From assembly GCF_000695095.2 (NCBI RefSeq), contig NZ_CP011454.1, positions 558,001 to 622,000 of the forward strand: a stretch of DNA of 64,000 nt, written 5' to 3'. The number at the start of each line of letters is the position of its first letter. Position 1 is the stretch's first letter. Positions 51,516 to 60,965 of the stretch are shown in pieces. The notes below the pieces were generated by a model, which worked only from the letters and a program-made list of their open reading frames with translations, was not told the origin of the DNA and made no database searches. Both the position numbers and the translations under genes were made by a program. The stretch is from Gemmatimonas phototrophica (GTDB lineage: Bacteria > Gemmatimonadota > Gemmatimonadetes > Gemmatimonadales > Gemmatimonadaceae).

Positions 51516-52132
51516 GCGTGTACTACCCCGGTCTGCGAGGGCTGGCTGCTCCGCCGCCACTGCACGTAGCCGAGCATGGCCAGTCCGAGGAAGACGGCGT
51601 ACAGCACGGCGGTGAGTGGCAGGTCGCGGTTGATGAACAGGCCGATGTACACCACGTCCACCGCAATCCAGAGCAGCCAGTTCTCCAGCAGCTTGCGCGT
51701 CATCATCCACTGGGCCACGAGGCTGATGGCCACCAGCAGCGAATCGAGCCAGGGGAGGGCCGCCCCGGGAATGCGCGACGTGATCAGAGCGAGAGTCACC
51801 CAGGTCACGATCACCAGACCGCCCAGCATCGCGGCGAGACGTGACGGTGTACGGGTAACGGGGAGTGGCGTGCTGGCCTGCGCGCCACGGGTCCAGTGCC
51901 ACCACCCGTATAACGACAGCACGAAATAGACGACCTGGAGGCCAGTGTCGCTGTACAGGCCGGTGCGGGCAAAGACCACCATGTAGAACAGCGCGTTGAG
52001 GACGCCCAGTGGCCAACTCCACAGGCTCTGGCGCGTGACCAGCCACACGTTGGCGACCCCCGTGATGAAGCCGAACGCCTCGGCGCAGGACGACCCATGC
52101 AACGACAGCCACCGGCAGAGCGAATCGAGCAT
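51512..52132 (-). CDS. pnuC: PnuC-family vitamin transporter (nicotinamide riboside or thiamine)
   Basis: A 206-residue inner-membrane transporter with about seven hydrophobic segments. The family signature is LLENWLLWIAVDVVYIGLFI; the first part WPLGVLNALFYMVVF and LYGWWHWTRG also match. PnuC proteins facilitate uptake of nicotinamide riboside and trap it through a kinase; PnuT relatives carry thiamine. ATG 52132 is used since AGGA lies about ten bases upstream; ATG 52165 and TTG 52174 lack ribosome sites. The NadR-type kinase follows in a 4-base overlap. Confidence 0.88.
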   Translation of the reverse strand: MLDSLCRWLSLHGSSCAEAFGFITGVANVWLVTRQSLWSWPLGVLNALFYMVVFARTGLYSDTGLQVVYFVLSLYGWWHWTRGAQASTPLPVTRTPSRLAAMLGGLVIVTWVTLALITSRIPGAALPWLDSLLVAISLVAQWMMTRKLLENWLLWIAVDVVYIGLFINRDLPLTAVLYAVFLGLAMLGYVQWRRSSQPSQTGVVHA

Positions 52133-52197
52133 GGTTGAGCTTTCCTGGACGAGGACACTGGTCATGTACGGCAAAGCTAATTACCGTTCCGGCACAT

Positions 52198-52282
52198 GAC
52201 CGGGGTGCCGGCGCCGCCAGTGAGCGTCCGGCTGAGATAACACCCGTCGAACCTGATCCGGTTTGCACCGGCGTAGGGAGTC
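52198..52282 (+). ncRNA. TPP riboswitch (THI element)
   Basis: The conserved blocks occur in order and spacing: GACCGGGGTGCC (52198-52209), CTGAGATAACACCC (about 52231-52244), GAACCTGATCCGGTTTGCACC (about 52249-52269) and GGCGTAGGGAGTC (52270-52282). The first and last blocks pair as P1. The GGGAG of the 3' P1 strand is also the ribosome site of the next gene, starting at 52287, so TPP binding should directly block translation. Confidence 0.93.
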
Positions 52283-52286
52283 CAAC

Positions 52287-54413
52287 GTGTCTCGTCGCAT
52301 CCTTGCGCGCCTCGTGCGCGCCGGGCGACCGGAGGCCAGCGTGTCGCGTGGTATTGCGCACGGCATGGCCACGGCAGTCGCCCTTCCGTTCTTCCTGTCT
52401 GCGTCTTCGTCTGGCCTGGCGGCTCAGGCGAGGCCCGACTCCACCCGTGCCGACAGCGCCGCGCGCCGTATTGAAGGCGTGTCGGTGCAGGCTATCCGGG
52501 CCGGGAGTACGGCCCCCATCGCGCAGAAAACCCTTGAGCGGGCGGTGCTCACGCAGCGGCACTACGGGCAGGACGTGCCCATGCTGCTCATGAACGCCGC
52601 GCCCAGTCTCATTGCCCACACTGAAACGGGCACCCAATGGGGCTACAGCTACCTGCGACTGCGCGGGCTTGATCAGACGCGCATCAACATCACCATTGAT
52701 GGGGTGCCGCTGAACGACATGGAGGATCAGGTCCTCTATTTCGCCAACTTTGCCGATCTGTTGAGCAACGTGCAGAGTGTGCAGGTGCAGCGCGGCGTGG
52801 GAACCAGTACTGCCGGCACCGCGTCGTATGCGGGAAGCATCAACTTCGAGACGGTACCGGTGGCGCGCCAAGACGCCGGCGGCGATGTGCAGTTACAGAT
52901 GGGGAGCTTCGGTGCGCAGCGCGCCACCGCGAGCTTCAACAGTGGCCTGCAGAACGGGTTTGCGACGTATGGCCGCGTGAGTGCGCTGCGCACCAATGGC
53001 TACCGCGATCACAGCGGCGTGGCCGGACGATCGGCGTTCCTGGGGGCCGGGTGGTTTGGCACCCGGGACATCGTGAAGCTGACGGCGCTGGTGGGGCAGT
53101 TGTACGACACACTCAGCTACACGGGCGCCACCCGCGAAGAGCTGGCCACGAACTGGCGGTTCAACCCGCTCGCGCCCAACGAACGCGACAAGTTCGGGCA
53201 GCAGCTGGTGTCACTGGCCTGGTCGCGCTCGCTGAACAACGGCGGGTCGCTCAACACGACCGTGTACCGCAACTCGGCGAGCGGCAACTACGACTACTTC
53301 GAGCTCCCGGATCGGTATCGGTTCAATCTGGCGCATACGTGGTATGGGGTGACCAGCGTGTACAACGTGGAGCGTGGGGCGCTCACGGTGAACACCGGCG
53401 TGAATGCCAACACCTATCAGCGCGCGCACCGCGGCTATTTCCAGCCCAGTACCGAGTTGTACGACAACACGGGACACAAGCAGGATGCGAGCGGCTTCGT
53501 GAAGCTATCGTACGCGGCAGGGCGCGCGACGTGGTTCGCCGACATGCAGGGGCGGTGGGCGCGGTTCCGCTACGAGCCCTCGGCCAACGCGGAGATCACG
53601 GAACGCAGCATCGACTGGACGTTCTTCAATCCCAAGGCCGGCGTTACATACGCCCTCGGCGCGGGCGTGTCGGCGTTTGCGAGCTATGGCATCACCGGCC
53701 GAGAGCCGGCGCGGAACGATCTCTTTGCCGGCGACGATGACCTCAACGCGGGCAACGTGGACGCCTACGGCGATTTCACGCGGGTCAAGCCGGAGCAGCT
53801 GCGCGACTTCGAGCTGGGGCTCAATCTGCGCAAGACGGCCTTCGACTTGTCGGCCAACGTGTACAGTATGGATTTCCGCAACGACATTGCGCGCATTGGA
53901 GCGCCGACGGCCAGCGGCTCCATTTTGCGGCGCAACGTGGGGAGCAGCTACCGTCGCGGGCTTGAGCTTGACTGGGCGTATCGTGGAATCGATCGCGTCG
54001 TGCTGGCTGGCAACGCCAACTGGAGCACGAACCGCATTGCGCAGTTCACCGACAGCTCACGCGGTACGCCGGTGGTGCGCCGTAATGTGGAGCCGCTGCT
54101 CACGCCGCGCTTCACCAGTGCCCATCGCGTGGAAGTCACGCCGGTGTCCCGGTTGTGGCTGAGCCTTGAGGGACGCTACCAGAGCCGTGCCTTCCTCGAT
54201 AACACGAGCAGCCCCGATCGCGTGTTGCCGGACTACTACACGCTCGATGCCACCGCGCGCGTGTCGGCAGGGCCCGTCACGTTTACGCTACGCGGCCAGA
54301 ATCTCGGTGACACGCGCAAGTTCGGCAGCGGTGCGGTGTCGAGCAGCGGGCGGGTGCGCTACTTCATTTTGCCGGCGCGCGCGGTGTTTCTGACGGCGGC
54401 GTACGACTTTTAA
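52287..54413 (+). CDS. TonB-dependent outer-membrane receptor, TPP-riboswitch controlled
   Basis: A 708-residue outer-membrane receptor. After an N-terminal signal region (ATAVALPFFLSASSSGLAAQ) come a plug domain (QDVPMLLMNAAPSLIAHTETGTQWGYSYLRLRGLDQTRINITIDGVPLNDM) and a beta-barrel ending in the aromatic C-terminus VFLTAAYDF. GTG 52287 lies 4 bases after the TPP riboswitch, whose last strand supplies the ribosome site, so the earlier TTG at 52263 is unlikely. The riboswitch indicates transport of thiamine, its precursors or TPP. The PnuC/kinase operon diverges from the same region. Confidence 0.92.
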   Translation: MSRRILARLVRAGRPEASVSRGIAHGMATAVALPFFLSASSSGLAAQARPDSTRADSAARRIEGVSVQAIRAGSTAPIAQKTLERAVLTQRHYGQDVPMLLMNAAPSLIAHTETGTQWGYSYLRLRGLDQTRINITIDGVPLNDMEDQVLYFANFADLLSNVQSVQVQRGVGTSTAGTASYAGSINFETVPVARQDAGGDVQLQMGSFGAQRATASFNSGLQNGFATYGRVSALRTNGYRDHSGVAGRSAFLGAGWFGTRDIVKLTALVGQLYDTLSYTGATREELATNWRFNPLAPNERDKFGQQLVSLAWSRSLNNGGSLNTTVYRNSASGNYDYFELPDRYRFNLAHTWYGVTSVYNVERGALTVNTGVNANTYQRAHRGYFQPSTELYDNTGHKQDASGFVKLSYAAGRATWFADMQGRWARFRYEPSANAEITERSIDWTFFNPKAGVTYALGAGVSAFASYGITGREPARNDLFAGDDDLNAGNVDAYGDFTRVKPEQLRDFELGLNLRKTAFDLSANVYSMDFRNDIARIGAPTASGSILRRNVGSSYRRGLELDWAYRGIDRVVLAGNANWSTNRIAQFTDSSRGTPVVRRNVEPLLTPRFTSAHRVEVTPVSRLWLSLEGRYQSRAFLDNTSSPDRVLPDYYTLDATARVSAGPVTFTLRGQNLGDTRKFGSGAVSSSGRVRYFILPARAVFLTAAYDF

Positions 54414-54602
54414 CAGCTCGTCGGAGGCACGGAGGGCACTGAACCAGCTGTTCTCCTCTCCTCAACGGCTCTCCACCTCCCTCGGTCAGGCCCGGACCAG
54501 ATCGAGGGAGGTGGGGAGCATTGGAGGTGAAGAGTGCTTGAAGAATGCTTCTGGTGTGGAACTCCGCGTCCTCCGTCCCCCCGTGCCTCCGACGAGCTGT
54601 TC
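54412..54602. repeat. GC-rich palindromic repeat element, copy B, with outer inverted repeat
   Basis: The inner palindrome CCACCTCCCTCG (54473-54484) pairs with CGAGGGAGGTGG (54502-54513) around GTCAGGCCCGGACCAGAT. It is flanked by a perfect 21-base inverted repeat: arms 54412-54432 and 54582-54602 (starting AACAGCTCGTCGG and CCGTGCCTCCGACG). The inner part resembles copy A at 33762-33840, including a following GAGGTGAAGAG. It lies in the 231 bases between the receptor and the peptidase gene, where I see no gene. Confidence 0.7.
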
Positions 54603-54644
54603 AGCGGTGCTGGCAAACGCAGCGAGCGGGCGGTAGCGTGAGAG

Positions 54645-56183
54645 ATGCGTCCATTTCTCCTAGCCGCCGCGCTGTTCGCGCCGATTGCCATGCAGGCCCA
54701 GCCGCTGCGCCCGCAGGTAGACGCGTGGCGTAAGGCCCACGAACGCGAGATCCTCGACGAAGCGTTCGCTCTGCTCGCCATTCCCAATGTGGCCAGCAAT
54801 CAGGATGACATTGCCAGGAACGTGGCCTTCCTGACACAGGCATTCGCCAAACGAGGCGTCACGCTCGTCGAGCTGCGGGCGCCGAGTGGGGGGAGTCCGG
54901 CGCTCTTTGGCGAGATCAAGGTGCCGGGGGCCACGCGTACGGTGGTGATGTACGCGCACTACGATGGACAACCGGTGGCGGGAGGCGGCTGGGAGAGTGA
55001 GCCGTTCACGCCCAAGTTGAGCCGGTATGCGAACAGCGCCCCCACCGTGGATGTGCCGTTGCCGGCGCCGGGTGATACCGTTGATCCCGAGGTGCGTATC
55101 CGGGCCCGGTCGGCTAGCGACGACAAGGGGCCCATTGTGGCCATGCTGGCGGCACTCGACGCCATGAAGGCGCTCAATCAGCGGTCCACGGTGAACGTGA
55201 AGTTCTTTCTGGAAGGTGAGGAGGAGGCCGGCTCCAACCATCTGGGTGAGCTGCTGCGCACCCACAAGGACAAGCTGCAGTCGGACGCGTGGCTGTTCTT
55301 TGACGGCCCGGTGCATGTGAGCGGTACGCCGCAGATCGTCCTGGGGGTGCGTGGTGTGATGGGCGCCGAGGTGACCTTTTATGGCGCCAATCGCGCGCTG
55401 CACAGTGGGCACTACGGCAACTGGTCGCCCAATCCGGCGGTGGCGGTGGCCACGTTCATTGCGAGCATTCGCGACAACGACGGGCGTATCAAGATGCCCG
55501 GGTTCTACAACGATGTGCCCGCCCTGACGGCGGGGGACCGGGCGCTGGCGCGCGCGTTGAGCGTGACCGACGACAGCGTGCGGAGCTCGCTGGGGCTGTC
55601 GCGCACCGAAGCGAACAGTGCGCCGCTGGGCGAGCGCATCATGCAGCCAGCGCTGAATATTCGTGGAATTCGTGGTGGCAACGTGGGCGCCGGGGCCAGT
55701 AATGCCGTGCCCACCAGCGCCAGTGTGAGTATTGATTTCCGGCTGGTCCCCGACCAGCAGCCGGCCCGCATTCGCACGTTGCTGGAGCAGCATCTGGCAG
55801 CGCTGGGCTACACGGTGGTACGGGATGCCAACGCCGCCAGCCGCAGCAACGACCGTTCGCGGCTGGCGTATGTGAGCTATGACAGCGGCTACACGGCCGT
55901 GCGTGTTCCCAGTGCGTTGCCGGTGGTGCAGGCGGTCAAACGGCTCATGGCCCGCAGCTACGGGCAGGAACCGTTCACGCTACCCATCCTCGGCGGGTCC
56001 TTGCCTCTGTTTCACTTTGTGGAGCAGCTGGGCGCGACGGTGATCACGGTCCCCACCGTCAACGCCGACAACAGTCAGCATGCCCCCAACGAGAACCTGC
56101 GTGTGCGCAATCTGTGGGACGGCATCGGGCTCATGGTCGAATTGATGTCGAGCCTCGGGAAGGAGTGGGGCCCGCGCTCATGA
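54645..56183 (+). CDS. secreted M20-family zinc metallopeptidase
   Basis: A 512-residue dipeptidase/carboxypeptidase-type enzyme. A short signal peptide (RPFLLAAALFAPIAMQAQP) precedes the catalytic domain: VVMYAHYDGQPV with a zinc His, RSASDDKGPIVAML with the bridging Asp, and FLEGEEEAGSNHL with the catalytic Glu pair. The dimerisation domain follows (ALHSGHYGNW), then the last His in LPLFHFVEQLG. These positions fit the ArgE/DapE/carnosinase group. It would cleave peptides in the periplasm. No regulatory site is evident. Confidence 0.92.
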   Translation: MRPFLLAAALFAPIAMQAQPLRPQVDAWRKAHEREILDEAFALLAIPNVASNQDDIARNVAFLTQAFAKRGVTLVELRAPSGGSPALFGEIKVPGATRTVVMYAHYDGQPVAGGGWESEPFTPKLSRYANSAPTVDVPLPAPGDTVDPEVRIRARSASDDKGPIVAMLAALDAMKALNQRSTVNVKFFLEGEEEAGSNHLGELLRTHKDKLQSDAWLFFDGPVHVSGTPQIVLGVRGVMGAEVTFYGANRALHSGHYGNWSPNPAVAVATFIASIRDNDGRIKMPGFYNDVPALTAGDRALARALSVTDDSVRSSLGLSRTEANSAPLGERIMQPALNIRGIRGGNVGAGASNAVPTSASVSIDFRLVPDQQPARIRTLLEQHLAALGYTVVRDANAASRSNDRSRLAYVSYDSGYTAVRVPSALPVVQAVKRLMARSYGQEPFTLPILGGSLPLFHFVEQLGATVITVPTVNADNSQHAPNENLRVRNLWDGIGLMVELMSSLGKEWGPRS

Positions 56184-56201
56184 TTCGTTGGAACGTGCGA
56201 T

Positions 56202-58307
56202 TCAGTCCGTGTCGGCGCTCGCTTCGAATGCTGCGGCCTTGCCAATCTGATGGGCCAGCACGGCCAGCAACGCCTCGGTGCGAAACGGTTTGGCCACGAA
56301 GTTGACCCCTTCCTGGAGGCCAAGCGTCTCCTCGTTCGAGGTGCCGGCGAACCCGCTACAGTAGACAATGGGAAAGCCCGGACGTTCGGCGCGAATCCGC
56401 TCCACGAGTTCACTGATCGGCATCTCGCCCGGCATGAGCAGGTCGGTCACGAGGGCATCGAACGATCCGGGGAACTCCTGCCACGCGTCCCACGCCGCGT
56501 CGGCGCTCGATGTGCTGTGCACCGTGAATCCATGGGCGGCGAGCACGCGGTTGAGCGCTCCGGATACGGCGGCATCGTCTTCTGCGATCAGCAACCGCGC
56601 CTGCGGCTGAACGCGCAAACGCTTAGGCCGCGCCACGGCCGGCGCACCGCCCGGGAGAGGCGGCGCCACGGCCGGCGCACCGCCCGGGAGAGGCTGCGCC
56701 AACACGGACAGTGGCGTACCTCTCATGGGCAAGAGCACGGTGAATACCGCGCCCCCGGTGTCCCGATTCGCCACCGAAACCGCGCCCCCGTGCATCAGGG
56801 CGATGTCGCGAACCGTGGCCAATCCGAGCCCGGTGCCTTCATGCTCGGCCTTGGTGGTGAAGAACGGCTCGAAAATTTGCGGCAGGACCTCGAGGGGAAT
56901 GCCCGTTCCGGTATCCGCCACTTCGATACAGACATACCGGCCCGCGTTGAGGACCGGGGTGTAGCCCATCCCTGCCTCGTCCGTGAGCGTGACCACGCGA
57001 GTGGTAAGCGTGAGCCGGCCGCCGGATTGCATGGCGTCGTTGGCGTTGAGGCCGAGGTTGATGACCGTCTGCTCCAACTGATGCTCGTCCGCCAGTACGC
57101 CCGTGAACTCCGAGGTCGGATCCACATCGAGTTCGACGTCACGCCGCAGCAGACGCGACAACATTGAGGCGGCCGACCGGACAACGCTGTTCACTTCGCA
57201 CCGTCGGCGCTGTGACTCACTGCGCCGACCGAAGGCCAGCAACTGCCTGGTGAGGGCGCGGCCGCGTTCGACGTTCGAGAGGATTTCGATGGTCAGCGCT
57301 TCCGTGTCGGGCGCGGTCTGCGGCAACACCTCAGCGGTCAGTCGAATGGCTGCCAGCAGATTGTTCATATCGTGGGCCACACTCGACGCGAGGCGCCCGA
57401 CGGTCTGCACCCGCTGCATCTGCAGCTCCTCGCTCTGCAGCTGCTTCCGCCGGATTGCGTGGCGGAGGATGCGCCCGAGTCTTCGACCGTTCAGGTCGTT
57501 CTTCGGCAGAAAATCGTCGGCCCCGGCGGACAAGGCGGCCTCTCCCACTTCCGCGTACGAGCCCGTGAGCACGATGATCGGTGCATCGGCGGCGACAGAA
57601 GCCAGGAGGCGGATGGACTCCACGCCCTTCGCGTCCGGCAGCGACAGATCCGACACGATGGCATCGTACGCCTGCCGCTCGAGTTCGGCCAGCGCCGCCG
57701 TGACCCGGTCGACATGCACCACCTCGAACGGCTCGGCCGTGTGGTCACCCCCCAGCGCGTCCCGAAAGAGCAGGGCATCGGACGCGGAATCCTCCACGAG
57801 CAACAACCGGCGGCGGGCCGATGGGGCAGCCGGCTGTCCGGCAAGCGGGACCGGAGAGCCGGGCGGCACAATGGTGCCGCACCAGAACCGCATGGTCAGG
57901 CTTATCATCGCCACGAAGGCGTCATAATCCGTCGGCTTGCGGAGATAGCAGTTGGCATGCGTGGCATAGGTCGACTGCACATCACTTGGCGATTCCGACG
58001 TGGTCAGAATGACGATGGGAATCGAGCGCAGCTCAGGGTCTGCCTTCACGCGCCGCAGCAAGGTGCGGCCGTCCATGCCCGGCAAATTGAGGTCGAGCAA
58101 TATGAGATCCGGGCGCGGGACCTCCTCAAACGGGCGCTCGCGACGCAGAAACCGCAGCGTATCCGTACCGTACTCCACCGAGTGCAGGACATGCGGGACC
58201 CCCGATTCCTTGAGCGCGAGCTCGGTCATCAGGCGGTCGCTCGGCGAGTCTTCGACGAGAAGCACGTGGTACGGTCCGTCTCGTCCGTGGGAATCAGCGC
58301 TCAGCAT
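56202..58307 (-). CDS. hybrid histidine kinase with three receiver domains
   Basis: A 701-residue hybrid kinase. The order is receiver 1 of the Rcp1 type ([41 protein letters not shown]), receiver 2 ([37 protein letters not shown]), kinase core with His in [19 protein letters not shown], ATPase box [16 protein letters not shown] and [14 protein letters not shown], then receiver 3 ([37 protein letters not shown]). A 33-base direct repeat in the linker before receiver 3 encodes two LPGGAPAVA-type units. ATG 58307 has GAGGA upstream; it overlaps the stop of the neighbouring kinase by 14 bases, so they are co-expressed. Confidence 0.88.
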   Translation of the reverse strand: MLSADSHGRDGPYHVLLVEDSPSDRLMTELALKESGVPHVLHSVEYGTDTLRFLRRERPFEEVPRPDLILLDLNLPGMDGRTLLRRVKADPELRSIPIVILTTSESPSDVQSTYATHANCYLRKPTDYDAFVAMISLTMRFWCGTIVPPGSPVPLAGQPAAPSARRRLLLVEDSASDALLFRDALGGDHTAEPFEVVHVDRVTAALAELERQAYDAIVSDLSLPDAKGVESIRLLASVAADAPIIVLTGSYAEVGEAALSAGADDFLPKNDLNGRRLGRILRHAIRRKQLQSEELQMQRVQTVGRLASSVAHDMNNLLAAIRLTAEVLPQTAPDTEALTIEILSNVERGRALTRQLLAFGRRSESQRRRCEVNSVVRSAASMLSRLLRRDVELDVDPTSEFTGVLADEHQLEQTVINLGLNANDAMQSGGRLTLTTRVVTLTDEAGMGYTPVLNAGRYVCIEVADTGTGIPLEVLPQIFEPFFTTKAEHEGTGLGLATVRDIALMHGGAVSVANRDTGGAVFTVLLPMRGTPLSVLAQPLPGGAPAVAPPLPGGAPAVARPKRLRVQPQARLLIAEDDAAVSGALNRVLAAHGFTVHSTSSADAAWDAWQEFPGSFDALVTDLLMPGEMPISELVERIRAERPGFPIVYCSGFAGTSNEETLGLQEGVNFVAKPFRTEALLAVLAHQIGKAAAFEASADTD
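56630..56695. repeat. 33-base direct repeat within a kinase linker
   Basis: Two units start with GCGCCACGGCCGGCGCACCG at 56630 and 56663, period 33. They encode two LPGGAPAVA-type 11-residue repeats in the Pro/Ala linker before the last receiver domain. It keeps the reading frame. Confidence 0.85.
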
Positions 58308-60603
58308 CGTGTCCTCGGGTGACGGGCAACGTGAAATGGACGATGCACCCTGCGCCGTCTTCGGGTTGCGTGAGCCAGATGGAACCCCCGTGGCGCTCGA
58401 CGATCCGCCGGCACAGCGCCAACCCGACCCCGGTTCCGGCATACTCGTCGCGCGTGTGGAGCCGCTGGAAAATCTGGAACACGCGTTCGGCGGCAGCCGG
58501 CGGTACGCCGATCCCCCAATCTCGTACACGGACTTCGACCCGGTCGGCGTGCGTGAGGCTCGAAATCGTCACGCGTGGCGCCGCACGACCGGCATACTTG
58601 AGGGAGTTGCCGATGAGGTTCTGGAACAGTTGAATCATCAGCGTGCGGTCCGCGTCGACCGCTGGGAGGTCTGCCACCTCGATGATCGCGCCCGTTTCCG
58701 ACACGCTATGAGCGATGTTGGCGAGCGCATCCTCGACGACCAGTCGCAAAGGCACCGTGGCGACGTTCGCGGTCCCTGATCCCACTCGTGAAAACGTGAG
58801 CAGATCATCGATAAGGGTACGCATACGAGTCGCCCCTTCGGTCATATGTCTGATAATGACGTCGGCATCGTCGTCGAGGCGACCCGTGTATCGGCGACCG
58901 AGGATCTGCGCGAACCCCGCGACCGCACGCAGCGGTTCCTGGAGGTCGTGTGACGCGGCGTAGGCGAACTGCTGCAGGTCGTCGTTGCTGCGCTGCAGTT
59001 CACGGGACTGGTGCTCGAGTTGCTGGCGCAACGTCACCGAATCCGTCACGTCCTGGTTGAAGAACATCATCCCCCCCACGCGACCCTCGTCGTCGTACCA
59101 GGGGCGTGCTTCCCACGCGATGTACTGGATCTCTCCGGACTCGCGCACGAACGGATCCTCCGGATGGCTGCACACGGTGCCGGACAACACCTGCTGGTGA
59201 ATCTGCTTCCAGCGCTCGGGGATCTCGGGAAACACGTCGTAATGATGCCGTCCGACGAGCGAGCCTTCGGGAAGCGCGTAGAGCTCCGTCCAGCGCCGAC
59301 TCGCTTCGATGTACGTGATGTTGGCATCGAGCATGGCGATGGCGGCCGGTGCATTGCGGATGAAGTCGCGCAACTTGGCGAGGCGACTCGCTCCCGCCTG
59401 CTCGGCCAGCACCTCGGCCGTGACATCCACACAAATGCCGATGATACGACGGCTCCGGTCCCCACTGTCTCCGTTCAGCTTGGCCGTGGCGCGGATGATG
59501 CGCTGTGAGCCGTCGCGCTGTCGCACGCGATACGTCGACAGAAAATCCTTCGTGCCGGCGATGGTCTCCTGCAGGCTGCGCTCGGCTTCGGCCCGGTCCT
59601 CCGGGAGCATGGCATTACGCCATACTTCGTAGCTCGGTGTGCACTCCTGCGGGAGATCGAACAGCCGGTGCATCTCGTCGTTCCACGTCAGCGTGTCATC
59701 ATCCACCCACCAGTCCCACACACCGATCCCCGCGAATTGCGTCGCGAGCGCCGTACGCTCCAGGGCCACGTCGCGTTCATGGCGCGCCCGCACGAGCTCG
59801 GAGACGTCCTGAAACGTGCCGAAGAGCCGCGCGCTCCTTCCCTTCTCCGTCTGCGCCGGGTTGCACCGGGCGATGGCGAAGCGCCGTCCGCGCTCGGTGG
59901 ATGCCAGCTCCACTTCGATCTCGAAGGCGATCCCGTCGTTTATCGCGCGGGCGAGCCCCGCGTCGAATCGACGCCAGCTATCCGTTTGAAAATGTGCCTG
60001 CACGTCGCCGAACGAGGGGACGGCGTCGCTGACGGGCAGTCCGAACAGGCGGAACATCTCATCGGACCACTGCAGCCGTTGCGTCCGGAGGTCGAGGCTC
60101 CAGCTGCCGGTGTTCGTGATGTACTGCGCCATCTCGAGCTGAACGCGCGCCCTCATCAGATCGGCGGTGCGATCGGCGACGCGCTGGTCGAGGTCTCGAT
60201 GGAGCCCCTGCAGTGCTGCTTCCTGGTCGCGCAGGTCCTGCGTGTCGGTACTGATGCCGTACCAGCGGGCGATGGTGCCGTCTTCCAGCACCTCGGGAAC
60301 GGCGCGGGTGGCGAACCATCGATAGGCGCCGTCGTAACGCCGGATCCGAAAGTCGATGTCGAGATCGGAGCGCGGGGCGACGGCCGCCTGCCACGCATCA
60401 TTGGTGTGTTGGCGATCGTCGGGGTGGATCGCGTCGAGCCACCCGAAGCCAAGTTGCTCGGCGGCCGGACGACCCGTGTAGGCTACCCATTGCGGGCTCA
60501 GATAGTCGCATGAACCATCGCCACGACATGTCCACACGAGATTGGGGACGAGTTCGGCGATCCGGCGAAAGTCCAGATCCGCTTGACTTGGGAGTGGAGT
60601 CAC
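58294..60603 (-). CDS. multi-PAS sensor histidine kinase
   Basis: A 769-residue kinase with four PAS or PAS-like domains (starting near residues 10, 150, 290 and 410; for example LVPNLVWTCRGDGSCDYLSPQWVAYTGR and FIRNAPAAIAMLDANITYIEASRRW). The histidine box is in FAYAASHDLQEPLRAVAGFAQILG, of the phytochrome-like/Cph1 class, and the ATPase domain has VTISSLTHADRVEVRVRDWGIGVPP and GTGVGLALCRRIVERHGG. No membrane helix is visible, so it is a cytoplasmic sensor. The Rcp1-like receiver of the overlapping downstream gene is a probable partner. The start is GTG 60603. Confidence 0.9.
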   Translation of the reverse strand: MTPLPSQADLDFRRIAELVPNLVWTCRGDGSCDYLSPQWVAYTGRPAAEQLGFGWLDAIHPDDRQHTNDAWQAAVAPRSDLDIDFRIRRYDGAYRWFATRAVPEVLEDGTIARWYGISTDTQDLRDQEAALQGLHRDLDQRVADRTADLMRARVQLEMAQYITNTGSWSLDLRTQRLQWSDEMFRLFGLPVSDAVPSFGDVQAHFQTDSWRRFDAGLARAINDGIAFEIEVELASTERGRRFAIARCNPAQTEKGRSARLFGTFQDVSELVRARHERDVALERTALATQFAGIGVWDWWVDDDTLTWNDEMHRLFDLPQECTPSYEVWRNAMLPEDRAEAERSLQETIAGTKDFLSTYRVRQRDGSQRIIRATAKLNGDSGDRSRRIIGICVDVTAEVLAEQAGASRLAKLRDFIRNAPAAIAMLDANITYIEASRRWTELYALPEGSLVGRHHYDVFPEIPERWKQIHQQVLSGTVCSHPEDPFVRESGEIQYIAWEARPWYDDEGRVGGMMFFNQDVTDSVTLRQQLEHQSRELQRSNDDLQQFAYAASHDLQEPLRAVAGFAQILGRRYTGRLDDDADVIIRHMTEGATRMRTLIDDLLTFSRVGSGTANVATVPLRLVVEDALANIAHSVSETGAIIEVADLPAVDADRTLMIQLFQNLIGNSLKYAGRAAPRVTISSLTHADRVEVRVRDWGIGVPPAAAERVFQIFQRLHTRDEYAGTGVGLALCRRIVERHGGSIWLTQPEDGAGCIVHFTLPVTRGHDAER

Positions 60604-60756
60604 TGGGAGGGCGAGGCGCGGGCAGGCCGTACCGCGCCTGAGGCAGGTCGAACGGGCCCGTCGGTACGGGCAAGTGTTCGGTCAATCTTGCCGCCAATTT
60701 CTCGCAAAACAATATAAGTGTGTGATAATTCATATTCCAGATTCGAGATTTTGTTG

Positions 60757-60927
<171 letters not shown>

Positions 60928-60965
60928 GGCTCCCCAAGCCGCGCGCGGGGGTGCAGAGTTCCCAG

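Noticed and set aside
50973-52871. Single 632-residue protein covering kinase, pnuC strand and riboswitch region
   Set aside because: The open frame merely runs on upstream of the kinase ATG at 51515. The pnuC gene occupies another frame and shows its own family signature.
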